A stretch of 64,000 nt of DNA, from contig NC_083608.1 in assembly GCF_029168945.1 (NCBI RefSeq), forward strand, positions 23,082,136 through 23,146,135. The letters are read 5' to 3'. How positions within the stretch are numbered: position 1 is the stretch's first letter; each line of letters begins with the position of its first letter. Below the pieces are notes generated by a model. It was given only the letters and a program-made list of their open reading frames with translations. It made no database searches and was not told the origin of the DNA. Shown in pieces: positions 46,807 to 58,056 of the stretch. Both the position numbers and the translations under genes were made by a program. The DNA comes from Cannabis sativa. Taxonomy: Eukaryota; Streptophyta; Magnoliopsida; Rosales; Cannabaceae.

Positions 46807-48914
46807 CATTAAATTTACTTGTATAGAAGTAAAAAATTACCCTTAAAAATATTTACTCCAATTCAAGTATTCACAAAAATAATATTTTATCACATACAAA
46901 CTCATATATACTCTTAGAGACATTTGAGTTTCAATCACTTTAAACATATAGAACGTGTTTGAATAGGTCTGAATACATCTAAATATGTCTAAATTCATTG
47001 AAATTGCACTAAATCAGTTGTACTTATAATTAGAATCTCAAGTGGTTGGATGTTTTAAGGTTGAATTTTTCAAAATGAAATGTTGATCAATGAAAAAAGA
47101 AGATTTAGAATTACACTTACAAAAGATGACTAAGAAATTTTATCTAATCAGCAGTGTTGATGATCTAATCCTCAAACAAGCATTCCTTGCATCTATATCG
47201 AAACTATTAGGAGAAAAACATTCATGTTCTTTTCGACAAATAACAAAACGCTGCAAAACATAACATTTGGAGAGCTCTTTCAGATGCTATTGAGAGCCTT
47301 AGAAATGATGTGCTCTCAAAACAAGTTTCTACAAGAATACATGAAGCAAATAAAGTAACTTGACAAAGCATACAACCAAAACAGTATTATAATCAAATGT
47401 TCAACTAAAGTATTTTTGTAATTAGTTTAATAATTAATATTTTTGTAAGTACCCCTATAAAGTATGCTGTATTTTTATATAACCAATTAGTTGTTAGTTG
47501 GTTATTAGTTTGTTACTGTTTTGTTTATTTTGTTACTTTTTTTATGTAAACCTACATGTTAGCTGCTTAATATTTCAATTAATCAAATAATAGAGTATTT
47601 CACTTCTATTTCCTACATATATAGTTTATTCTACTTTTGTCACTAAAAAATAAGTGTAAGTTTATAATACTCCTGTATTTTTTTGTTATTTTGAGGGTAA
47701 AAAACAAATAGGTGAGTCCAAAAAGAAAAATAAGTAAAAAGATTTTTCTTTTTTTCAGAAAAAAGGTAATAAGAATTTGATCAAAGACATACCCTTAATT
47801 TAGAATAATAAAGGCTGTGAAGTGAAGCATAAATAATAAATCAGAGGCAAGGACACTGAAAGGTTGCCATCAAAGGTGTCCTCAACAAACTGATAAATGT
47901 TCAAATAAAGGACCACCATTTTCACAAATTTAGGCTTAAAAATCCACAAACACTATACACCACACTCCATTTGATCCCATGTGGATTTTCCTTAGCTGCC
48001 AGTTCTTATCCAGCTAGCTGACTATACTGTTATTTTATTTTTCTTTTAAATCCAATTCAAAAATTGAGGTATTATAATCCCTAGATTCATACAAATTACT
48101 AGCTAAGTGGGTTTTTCCCTAAAAATACAATTGGGATGGTCGATCTTGTTGATATACCAAATAATATTTTATGTAATGATCATGAAGTCTAATTTTTGGT
48201 TTAATCTTAAAAAAAAATTACTACAACTTCCTTTCTAATATATACATACTAGCCTAATGTTACTTACTCTCTAATATATTTATATATATATTAGGCTAAT
48301 ATCTCTCTAATATATTTATACATATTACGCTAATGTTACGTGTAATCACACGTACTTAGTTATATTTAATTTTATTTTAAGTTATGTATTTTGAGTTTTG
48401 ATAGTTATAATAAGAATATTACATATATAAAAAAAATATTTAATTTAAGTTGTATAAAATTCCTTTTAGCTTATCTTCCTTGTAAATAAAGGATTTTAAT
48501 TAATAAAGTTTGATCTTTAGGGAAAAAAAAATTAATAATCAAGCCGACAATAAACACATTAAAATAATAACACACCATAATATAATGACATGCACAAACT
48601 TAGTCTTTTTGTTTGTACTAATAACCACTTATTAGAAAGTTTGCATTACCATTATGCATAATAATAAAATATTATATGTAAGAGTTATATGGATAACATC
48701 TTAACATAATAACACACCATAATATAAAACAAAGCTAAAAAAATTGGCACATTACACAGGCCAAGTTATTTCACAGAGAACTAAGCCAAGTCAAGCAAAT
48801 CGGCACAAATCAAAACCAAAAGAATAATACAAGACAAAGACCAATAATAAGCGGCTAAGAAACTTAAAAAAATGCATTATTTAACACCTAATCAAATAAA
48901 AGTTAAAACCTACT
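46294..48914. other. AT-rich intergenic DNA, no supported gene
   Basis: 46761-46806 is an interrupted (AT)n tract. 47120-47350 is less AT-rich and, allowing a frameshift and stops, reads as protein-like (DDLILKQAFLASISKLLGEK), possibly an old coding fragment that I cannot assign. TCTCTAATATATTTATA words repeat near 48270-48320. Nothing else is recognisable. Confidence 0.4.
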
Positions 48915-49114
48915 TGTCAAGAGAAGAGAGTTAGCTAGCTGTTCAAACTAACTTTTGGTTGTATTCTGTTATCTGGTGTAACAAACTTTCTGTTGTTTCT
49001 AACTTCTCTTGTTTTTGTTTTTTCTTTGCTTGATTCGTGTATATAAACCAAAGCTCTGGCTTTCCAGATTAATGAACAGAGTTCTTTTCTCTCTGTTTTG
49101 TCAATTACTTTACA
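48915..49114 (+). repeat. 5' LTR of the copia element
   Basis: 200 bp, starting TGTCAAGAGAAGAGAG and ending TTACTTTACA. A TATATAA box at 49040-49046 is the likely core promoter. Confidence 0.95.
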
Positions 49115-49126
49115 TGGTATCAGAGC
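49115..49126 (+). promoter_or_regulatory. Primer-binding site (initiator tRNA-Met)
   Basis: TGGTATCAGAGC lies immediately after the LTR and is complementary to the 3' end of plant initiator tRNA-Met, the usual copia primer. Confidence 0.95.
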
Positions 49127-49193
49127 TGTTTCTTTCAATTTCTTTTTCCTCTCTTCTTCTTCGTTTGTTTTCTGTTTTCTTGAGCTTTCGTTC

Positions 49194-50246
49194 ATGGCTG
49201 TCAATGGAGGTTCGTCTCAAAATAATGGTTCTAATCTTCCTAGATCTTCTCCTGTAACTTTTTCTCATTCACTTTCGGTTAGACTCGATGAACACAACTT
49301 TCTCCCCTGGCAGCATCAGGTTTTTGTTGCAATTAAAGGAAGTCGTCTCCAGCATCATCTCGATCCTACCAGAGCTCCTCCCAAATTTCTCACTAATGAA
49401 GATCGCCTGCAGAATCGACTTTCACTAGACTATGAATCTTGTGATCAATAGGACAACATCTTAGTTTCTTGGTTACTATCCTCTATGTTAGAGAAAATTC
49501 TCACAAGAATGGTTGGGTGTGAATCGGCTGCTCAAATTTGGGACACATTGAGTACCTACTACACGGCATTAAACCGAGCTAATGTTGGCAAGTATAAAAC
49601 TCAACTCAGAAACTCAAAGATGAAGGCCTCTCTCAATGATTTCTTGCTGAAAATCAAAACTCTGGTGGATCTTCTTGCCTCCATTGGTCATCCTATGTCA
49701 GCTCAAGATCACATAGAGGCTATCTTTAATGGCCTTTCCAGTGAGTACAATGTATTTGTTACTTCGGTTAACACTCGACTGGACACATACACTGTTGCAG
49801 AAATTGAAGCACTTCTTATGGCTTAAGAAGTAAGATTGGATAAAGATTCGGAGGATCTTGATATTGCCAAACCAGAAGCAAATTTGGCTCTTACTAAACC
49901 CTTCAAAGGTGGCAGAGGTACTTTCTCTACTCACTATTATCCATCTTCTAATCCTCCATCTCAATCTTCAATGTTCAGGGGTTCTCCTGGTTCTTATTCT
50001 GCCAATTACCCTCCCCTTGGCTTTGGAACTCATCAGTATCATGTTCAGACTAGAGGACCTCCTCCTGGCCGTGGACAAATGCAACAGAATAGAGGTGGTA
50101 GTGTACAAGGTCGTGGAAAATACTCGGCTTGGGGACAAAAGATTCAGTGCCAATTGTGTCACAAGATGGGTCACACTGCACAGAAATGTTTCTACAAATT
50201 TGATAAGTCATTTACAGACTCTTCAAAGCTTCAATGGAAGTGCTAA
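49194..50246 (+). pseudogene. copia gag with two stops
   Basis: The ATG at 49194 opens a gag of the UBN2/DUF4219 type (VRLDEHNFLPWQHQVFVAIK, then WDTLSTYYTALNRANVGKY). Stops interrupt the frame at 49449-49451 (TAG) and 49824-49826 (TAA). The same frame continues through a Gly/Pro-rich linker to a zinc knuckle CQLCHKMGHTAQKC, which fits CX2CX4HX4C and binds RNA. It closes at 50244-50246. Both stops are one transition away from codons usual at those places, which points to decay and not to programmed read-through. Confidence 0.88.
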
Positions 50247-50789
50247 TCTTGCTGAATGTTCCCACCTATATGCTTCTCCTGAAGTTGTTCAAGACAACAG
50301 TTGGTATCCTGACTCGGGTGCTACCCATCATCTCACACCAAATGCCCAAAATCTGATCTATTCAACTGAATATACTGGAGATCAACAAATTCATATGGGT
50401 GATGGCTCTGGCCTCAATATTCAAAGTATTGGTAAGACTTTCATTCTTTCCCCTCTCCATTCTCAACAACTTGTCTTGAGTAATCTTTTGCATGTTCCTC
50501 ATATAACCAAAAACCTCCTTAGTGTGTCTCAATTTGCCAACGATAACCAAGTCTATTTTGAGTTTCATCCTTCTCACTGTTGTGTCAAAGATCAGATAAC
50601 TCAGAAGATCTTGTTGGTTGGGAAGCTTGATCAAGGTCTCTACAAATTTGATTCTGTCCAACTCCAAAGTCTTGCACATACTAAAAGGAGCATTAGTACC
50701 CAATCCGAGTCATCACCACACTCCTTCCTTAGTCAAACAGAACAATGTAATAGCACTACAATACCCCAAGAAATTCTCTTTTTTCTCTA
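50247..50789 (+). pseudogene. copia protease region, shifted frame
   Basis: The frame one base on from gag carries WYPDSGATHH, the aspartic-protease active site (DSGA) of copia elements, then NLLHVPHITKNLLSVSQF. This open frame ends at 50805. The downstream integrase begins in the gag frame at about 50790, so one frame change lies between 50190 and 50260 and another between about 50745 and 50790. Copia elements normally have one continuous frame here, so indel mutations are the simplest reading. Confidence 0.82.
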
Positions 50790-53528
50790 TGGCACAATAG
50801 ACTAGGACATCCTAGTGCCAAAATTGTACAAAGTGCTTTGTCTTCTTGTAATATCACATTAAGCAATAAAACTGATGCAAATTTTTCTGATCTTTGTGCT
50901 ACTTGCTGTTTAGGTAAACACCATAAATTTCCTTTTCCAAATTCCACTACTGAATATAATGAACCTTTACAGCTTTTGCACTCAGATTTATGGGGTCCTG
51001 CCCCTATTGTCTCATCTAGTGGCTATAGATATTACATTAGTTTTATTGATTCCTATTCTAGACACACTTGGATTTATATGTTAAGAACAAAATGTGAGGC
51101 TTTACCAACCTTGATCACATTTAAAGCACAAGTTGAGTTACAACTTGGATACAAAATCAAGAAGCTCCAATCTGATTGGGGTGGTGAGTATCAAGCTTTT
51201 ACCAAACTTTTAAATGAGCATGGGATCATTCATAAGTTGTCATGTCCTCACACTCATGAGCAAAATGGGGTTGCTGAACGCAAACATAGGCACATAGTAG
51301 AAAGTGGTTTAACCTTGTTAGCTCAAGCATCCTTACCTCTCAAATATTGGGATGAGGCTTATCGCACTGTTGTTTTTCTCATTAATAGAATGCCTACACC
51401 CAAATTACATCTTAGTACACCTTTGGAAACACTTTTTCAAGTTAAACCCGATTACACCATGTTAAGGGTCTTTGGATGCTTGTGTTATCCTAATCTTAGA
51501 CCTTATAATATAGTCAAACTCAATTATAGGTCAATTCCATGTGTTTTTCTTGGGTATAGCTTGTCTCATAAAGGGTACAAATGTTTGTCTAAGGAGAGTA
51601 AACTCTATGTGTCACGTGATGTACTCTTTGATGAGCACATATTCCCATTTGCACATGCTGCATTTTCCACTAAAACCGATTCACACTCTTCACCTTTACC
51701 TGCTGTCATACAACCTTTTCCTCAAAATACTCCTCATGGACCACCTACAGTACCTGCTACACCTCATTCATGTCCTACTCCCAATGCTCATTCATCTCAT
51801 ACCAATATTAACCCTCCCTTATGTGTACCAACTGTTGCATCTGCTACTAGTGTTGCATTTGAAATTACTGTCCCAGTTCAGAACGCCATTCCTCTACCCA
51901 CTACAGCTGACACAACTCAACCAACTACAGCACACTCAACAGTACCTAATGGTTCCACATCAGATACTTTATCTGGTCCTAGCATTACTCCTACCATCAC
52001 AAATCAGCATCCTATGTGCACTAGGAGTAAGTCTGGGATTCGAAAACCAAGAGTGTTAATGGCTTCTTTATATCCCAAAACCATTAAGGCAGCTATGCAA
52101 AATGAAGAAGATGAAGAAGGCAGAGAACCTATAGGTTGTAAGTGGGTCAATAGAATTAAAGAAGATGAAGAAGGCAATGTTGTTCAATACAAAGCAAGAC
52201 TTGTGGCCAAGGGTTATCATCAACAAGAAGGGTATAATTTTAATGAAACTTTCAGTCCTGTTATCAAGCTTGTCACCATTAGAATTGTGTTAACTATTGC
52301 TCTAACAAAAGGTTGGCCAGTACGGCAGCTAGATGTTAATAATGCTTTTCTAAATGGTGACTTGCATGAAGAAATCTATATGATGCAGCCACCTGGTTTT
52401 GTGGATCCTACTGCTCCTCGTAAAGTGTGCAAACTTCAAAAGGCCATTTATGGGTTAAAGCAAGCACCAAGAGCATGGTTTGAAAAATTATCCTCTGTTT
52501 TAATTGCTTTAGGCTTTTCTTCTGAAAAAACTGATCATTTTCTCTTTGTTAAGATTGATTCTTCTTGTTGCTTGTATGTGCTAGTGTATGTTGATGATAT
52601 ATTGATCACAGGTTCTAACACCACCAAAGTTTCATCCTTGATCACCAAGTTACACCAATCTTTTGCTCTTAAGGATCTTGGTGTATTGAATTATTTTCTT
52701 GGCATAAAGGCTTTGTCAACAAAGACCGGTCTCATCCTTTCTCAAAAGAAGTACATTCAAGATCTATTATGTAAAGCTGAGATGCAAGGAGCTAAAACAC
52801 ATAGCACTCCCATGAATAGTGGATTGAAACTGTCCAACTATGGTAGTGATCCTGTGCTTGATCCCACACAATACAGGTCTATAGTGGGAGCCTTACAATA
52901 TGCCACCATTACAAGACCTGACATTGCCTTTAGTGTTAATAAGGTATGTCAGTTCATGCATAATCCTCTTCAATCTCATTGGGTAGCTGTTAAGAGGATT
53001 CTAAGGTATTTGGCAGGTACACTTGACTATGGTCTTCATTTGCAAAGAGTTTCTAATTTTCACCTTGAAGCATATCGTGATGCTGACTGGGCAGCTGATC
53101 CTGATGATAGAAGATCAACAACTGGGTTTTGTGTCTTCTTTGGTGAAAATTTGATATCTTGGCAGTCCAAGAAGCAACCAACAATCTCCAGGTCCTCCAC
53201 AGAAGCAGAGTTCAGAAGTCTTGCTATTGTGGTGTCTGAGATCTCTTGGTTAAAATCCTTACTTTCTGAGCTTCATGTGTCTGCTACTGCTACTCCTATG
53301 GTCTGGTGTGATAATATTAGTTCGGTTATGCTAGCTGCCAATCATGTTCTTCATGCTCGAACAAAACACATCGAAATTGATCTATATTTTGTTCGTGACA
53401 AAGTCATTAACAAAGAAATTCAGGTACAACATGTTCCTATCGAGCATCAAGTAGCAGAATGTCTTACAAAGCCTATATCAAGCAACATGTTTCCAATCTT
53501 AAGGACCAAACTCAGTGTCTCTTGCTGA
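50790..53528 (+). pseudogene. copia integrase, reverse transcriptase and RNase H
   Basis: This is one uninterrupted open frame. It starts with the zinc-binding head of integrase (HNRLGHPSAKIV, then CATCCLGKHH). The DDE core follows: D in LLHSDLWGP, D in LQSDWGGEY, E in HEQNGVAERKHR. A long Pro/Thr/Ser-rich linker separates it from the reverse transcriptase (KARLVAKGYHQQEGYNFNET, YVDDILITGS with the catalytic DD). RNase H has DADWAADPDDRRSTTGF and SRSSTEAEFRSL. About 25-30 residues usually found between the linker and GCKW are missing and replaced by an acidic EEDEEGRE stretch. The catalytic residues look intact, but the element is disabled upstream. Confidence 0.9.
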
Positions 53529-53540
53529 GAGGACACTTCG

Positions 53541-53552
53541 TTTGAGGGGGGC
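53541..53552 (+). promoter_or_regulatory. Polypurine tract of the copia element
   Basis: TTTGAGGGGGGC lies directly before the 3' LTR and is the expected plus-strand primer site. Confidence 0.85.
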
Positions 53553-53752
53553 TGTCAAGAGAAGAGAGTTAGTTAGCTGTTCAAACTAACTTTTGGTTGT
53601 ATTCTGTTATCTGGTGTAACAAACTTTCTGTTGTTTCTAACTTCTCTTATTTTTGTTTTTCCTTTGCTTGATTCGTGTATATAAACCAAAGCTCTGGCTT
53701 TCCAGATTAATGAACAAAATTCTTTTCTCTCTGTTTTGTCAATTACTTTACA
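53553..53752 (+). repeat. 3' LTR of the copia element
   Basis: 200 bp, 97.5% identical to the 5' LTR (five differences, all transitions). Confidence 0.95.
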
Positions 53753-54194
53753 CTGCCGACTACCACTATTGGCTTCTGTGTGTTATGCTAATTATGTAAG
53801 GATTCCCAATATGAAACCCTCACCATCAAATGATAATGAAACCAATGTAATAAGTAAAGCTATACATATTTGACAGTTTCTTTATAATAATTCTCCACTC
53901 ACCAACAGTAAAGCCTCATTAAAGTGAAACTAATCACAAATTAAACTGAAAAAACATTGATAATCCTTTCATATTGTATCACCAAACTTTGAAGAGTAAT
54001 GGAGCCAGCTAATTGAACTCATAAATCATAACTTTTTTTTAAAAAGTGAAAAGAGAAGGATTCAAACATTGTAATATTCAAATATTTTTTTTAGATAACT
54101 AAGACATAAATGCAACTGAGTATGACAGTCAACACCTCTAAATTAATATGTGTATACATCAACAAATAAAATTTGCTTAGTTCGTAATGATAGC
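53753..54194. other. Intergenic DNA, nothing recognised
   Basis: No gene, repeat or element boundary could be supported between the copia element and the MITE. Confidence 0.5.
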
Positions 54195-54197
54195 TTA

Positions 54198-54517
54198 GTG
54201 CATGTTTGGCATCATAATTAAAAAACTATTTTTTGTTTTTAAAAACAGAAAATTGTTTTTGAAAACAATTTAGCTTGTTTGGCCTTTGTTTTTTGAAAAC
54301 AGTTTTCAGAAAACAAAATTACAAAAAACAAGAATTTTAAAAACAACAAAATGTTGTTTTCTGTTTTAAAAACCAATTCACTTTTGGTCAATATTATTTT
54401 TAAAAAACACTAACCAAACATGTTTTGTTTTTAAAAACTTCAAAAACTATTTTTTGTTCTCATTTCTAAAAACAATTTTTTAAAAACAAAAAACAGAAAA
54501 CAATACCAAACATGATC
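54198..54517 (+). mobile_element. Tourist-like (PIF/Harbinger) MITE, copy 2
   Basis: The 320-bp unit runs from GTGCATGTTTGGCATCATAA to ACCAAACATGATC and is flanked by 3-bp TTA duplications (54195-54197, 54518-54520), the standard Harbinger target. It is highly similar to the copy at 19405-19721 throughout. Confidence 0.85.
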
Positions 54518-54811
54518 TTAAATTCTAGCATGCAAGAACAATGAGAGAAGATATATGTAAGTATTAAAAAGGCAAATCACAACAAATCTAAACTTGTTGA
54601 AGTTGTGCTAGGAAGTCTCTGCCTCAATTCAAAGAGCTTGCACATATAAAAATATTATCATATCTAAAAAACTAAGAGTCAGTACCACAACGTATGGAAG
54701 AACTTTGTGTTACATAAGTTAGATAATATTTTTAAAATATAGTTTTAACATTTTATGAGTTTTGGATTAATTAAAGCATTAGAAACAGAGGAAGATATAT
54801 ATATATATATA

Positions 54812-55399
54812 CTAGTAAACATTCCGCGCTTTGCGGCGGGTATATAAAATATTTTAAATTATATATAAAAAAAATAAATTGTATATTTTAATTAATAATA
54901 ATTACTTAATAGATTATGCTAGGACTCGATAGGAGAGTGAGAAAGAGATTGTTATATAATATAAAAAATATTATTTGATGCTATATAAGAAAAAGAGAAT
55001 GAATAATAACAATCATGAAGAGTATAAAAAATAATATTAAAAAAAATGTGGCAGTTAGAGATTAATAGAAGACACATAGTAATAATTGAAATTTAAAAGC
55101 ATAATAGTGATTTAAATAATAAAAAAAAAATTACTATTATATTTTGTAATAGTAATTAAAAAAAAATTATTATTCGTCCTAAATTTATTTTCGGAATTTA
55201 TAAAAATACTCATCTGGTTAAACTATCAAAACATTCAAATTTAATTTAAAATAATATTTAAAATTTAACTAATTCTAAATATTAAAATTTAAAAATAATT
55301 TTTAATAAAATAATAAACAATATCAACAAATTTATTATTTATTGGAACACTTTAAGTAGATTAATTATATTTAGGTGTTTTTATTTTATATAGAATAGA
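54812..55399 (-). mobile_element. Short non-autonomous Helitron
   Basis: On the minus strand it starts TCTATTCTATATAAAATAA after an A (55400) and ends with a GC hairpin (CCGC/GCGG stem, 54824-54836) followed by CTAG and T. At 588 bp it has no coding capacity. Its hairpin differs from that of the other two Helitrons, so it belongs to a different family. Confidence 0.75.
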
Positions 55400-55549
55400 T
55401 ATATGATGATTTGGAGTAGATTAAAAAAATTGCTATAAACGCGTGAGCCATAAACGTGTGTGATGAATGATGATATAGACTTGAAATTATGATTTTTTTT
55501 TTTAAAAAAAAGAAATTAAGAGAATTAAAACTAAAATCGTGTGATGATA

Positions 55550-56480
55550 TCTTTATATATTAAAAGTGCCTATCGGCAATTCTTGGTTTAACGGTGTTTC
55601 ATTTTCTATTCGGTTAAATTTAACAGTTCTGTTAACTCTCACGTTAACTTCAAACAAATTGAAATTAAACCCTTAAAGCTCTTTTGCCAACCGCAACTTC
55701 CTAACCATGCCTACGTTTGGGATAAGCTTGATTAGTCTTTCTCCTTTTGGAGAACTGGAATTCCAAAAACTGTGGCATTTTGAAATCGACTCATCCATTC
55801 TTTGAGGAAATCGATTCTTTGAAGAGTTCCATTACTGTCTTTTATGAGGTTTGTTGAAATCGACACATTCATTCATTGAATAAATAGATTCTTAGAAAAG
55901 GAAAGGCAGAGAGAAAGTAAAGAGTAATCGATTCTTTGAAGGTCTTGAAATTAGCCCTCAGTTCATTCCTATATTTCTTGTGGAATGTTTAAATCAATTC
56001 CATTCCTATCTTTGGAGTCGGTCATCATTTCGATCCTCAGAAGATCCTCTATTTTTCGCAGATTCACTCATTCATCTAGACGGCAATAAGAATTTGCTTG
56101 CTCTGTTCATTGAATAGTGGGAGTGGACTGCGATTGAAAAAAAATATATAAATCAAGATAAATAGCTAGAGAAAACCTAAACGATTTGGTAAAAAAAAAA
56201 TTCCATATATAATTCGTTCTTTTCCTGATCTCTCTCAACAAACTAATTGTATATGCGGTTTAAGGTTCAATTTATTATATATATATATACATATTTTTAA
56301 TTTCTAGAGTTATATATAGAGTTGAAATATGCTAAATATATAAATAAGATTTGTTTTATTATTATTTTATTATATATAAATAATATTTTATTATTTTATT
56401 AAATAAAAATAAAAAATCACGCATGAATTTCTCATAAACTAAGAATTTCAGTTATATAGACACACTTTATATAGAATAGA
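55550..56480. mobile_element. Composite of two Helitron 5' ends, head to head
   Basis: A plus-strand 5' end (TCTTTATATATTAAAAGTGC at 55550, preceded by A) and a minus-strand 5' end (TCTATTCTATATAAAGTGTG reading leftward from 56480, preceded by A on that strand) face each other. I see no 3' hairpin plus CTRR for either between them. The middle (55680-56130) holds repeated ATCGATTCTTTGA and GAAATCGA words. It may be two truncated copies or a rearranged unit. Confidence 0.5.
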
Positions 56481-56494
56481 TATATATTTATATA

Positions 56495-58056
56495 CTAGCA
56501 AAAGCTACGTGCGAGGCACGTATAATAAATTTTATGCTAATTTTTTCCTATGTTATTTGAAAGTGATACAATTAAAAATTAAAGAAAAAATATTATTAGT
56601 TATTAGGTGAGATTATTATTATATGTATAGGAAGAAATCACAAATTAATTAATCTTATAATCTTAAATTTAATCAAATAGGATTCTAGATATATGAACAA
56701 TAAATAATCACGTAAAAATAAAATATAATTATTTGAATAAAGCATTCAATATACACATTTATATATATGAATCTCATTAATCAAAAATAATTATTAAATA
56801 TCTGAACAATAATTTGTCACGCTATATGTCTCCCAATAAAGAAATCCACCTCCTCATAGTCAAAAATAAATAATACATGTATTACAAATCTTTGTAATAG
56901 AGTATCTAAAAGAAACAAAACTTCAGTTACCATAATCGAAAATTACGAAAAAGTAGAACCAGATAGTACCAACAATTAGCCAATATATGAAATTGAATAT
57001 AAACTCTACCTTGAGAAAATATGAGAGAGATATATATATAAATATATACGGTTACCACTTTATAATTGGCACATAAAAAATATAAAATAAAATTAGCACA
57101 AAATTATAGAAACCAATAAACTATGTATTGCTTAGGGAGAATGGAGATTTCATGAATAGTACTAAATATAATCATTATAAATATAAGGATTAGATTAATG
57201 AATAATAACTATACATGGAAAGAAAGTATATATATAACTCAAAATTTGAGATTTCCACACAAATTATAATTGATTCACTAAATAAATGTCTTCTTTATAA
57301 CATTTGTAACAATTTTTCTTGTTCTTTATTATATTTTCAACAAAATACAACCTCAAGCATCTCGAACCCAATGTTATCATCACTGAAATTTGCAATAAAT
57401 TAATAAAAATTATAAATACAAATATAATTCAAAGAGATAGGAGATGAAGAGATAAAGAGAAAAGAAAGAATATCTATACTATTTGTACTCGCTCTTTACT
57501 CACACATTGATCGTCTATCGACCTCAAGTATATTGTTGCAAAAAAGCCACTACCACACTATCACTGAGATTAGTCAAGTCAAATACAAATTCAATATGTA
57601 ACGACAACAATTTATAATAATAATAAAAAAGAATGCACACTATTATATTTATGAGTAACAATAAAAGATTAATCAGTGAGAGTAAAATATATGTCATTAT
57701 ATAATATATATACTTGAGACATTTAAATTGTATAGGATTAAAGAAAACAAAATATTAAATATCAGTTCAAATATTAATGGGATTGATTTTATTATTATTT
57801 TATTATATATAAATAATATTTTATTATTTCAGTTCAAATATTAATGGGAGTGGTTTTATTATTATTTTATTATATATAAATAATATTTTATTATTTCAGT
57901 TCAAATATCAGTTCAAATATTAATAGGATTGGTTTTATTATTATTTTATTATATATAAATAATATTTTATTATTTTATTATATAAAAATAAAAAGTAATT
58001 TCTCATAAACCATACGGGGAATTAAAAATTCTTCAAGAAGCATCTATACTATACGA
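56495..58056 (-). mobile_element. Non-autonomous Helitron
   Basis: The minus-strand 3' end is precise: ACGTGC CTC GCACGT hairpin (56507-56521), then spacer and CTAG at 56495 followed by T. Several hundred bases match the Helitron at 6349-7976 in reverse orientation. The 5' end is eroded near 58056 (TTTATGAGAAATT is still recognisable). A 66-80 bp tandem repeat (57762-57990; GTTCAAATATTAATGGGA plus an AT-rich tail, three copies) lies in its 5' part. Confidence 0.7.

Larger units (their letters stand above)
48915..53752 (+). mobile_element. Ty1/copia LTR retrotransposon, near full length but mutated
   Basis: Two 200-bp LTRs bound gag and pol in copia order (gag, protease, integrase, reverse transcriptase, RNase H). 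The primer-binding site follows the 5' LTR directly and the polypurine tract precedes the 3' LTR. LTRs differ at five positions, all transitions. No 5-bp target duplication is evident (CCTAC before, CTGCC after), so the ends may have recombined or mutated. Two stops in gag, two frame changes around the protease and a missing stretch before the reverse transcriptase make it defective. Confidence 0.95.

Noticed and set aside
51541..52059. 172-codon frame within the copia pol
   Set aside because: Alternate frame of the Pro/Thr-rich linker in the real polyprotein; Leu-rich by composition only.
48910..53757. A 5-bp target duplication for the copia element
   Set aside because: CCTAC and CTGCC do not match; no shifted boundary gives a convincing pair.
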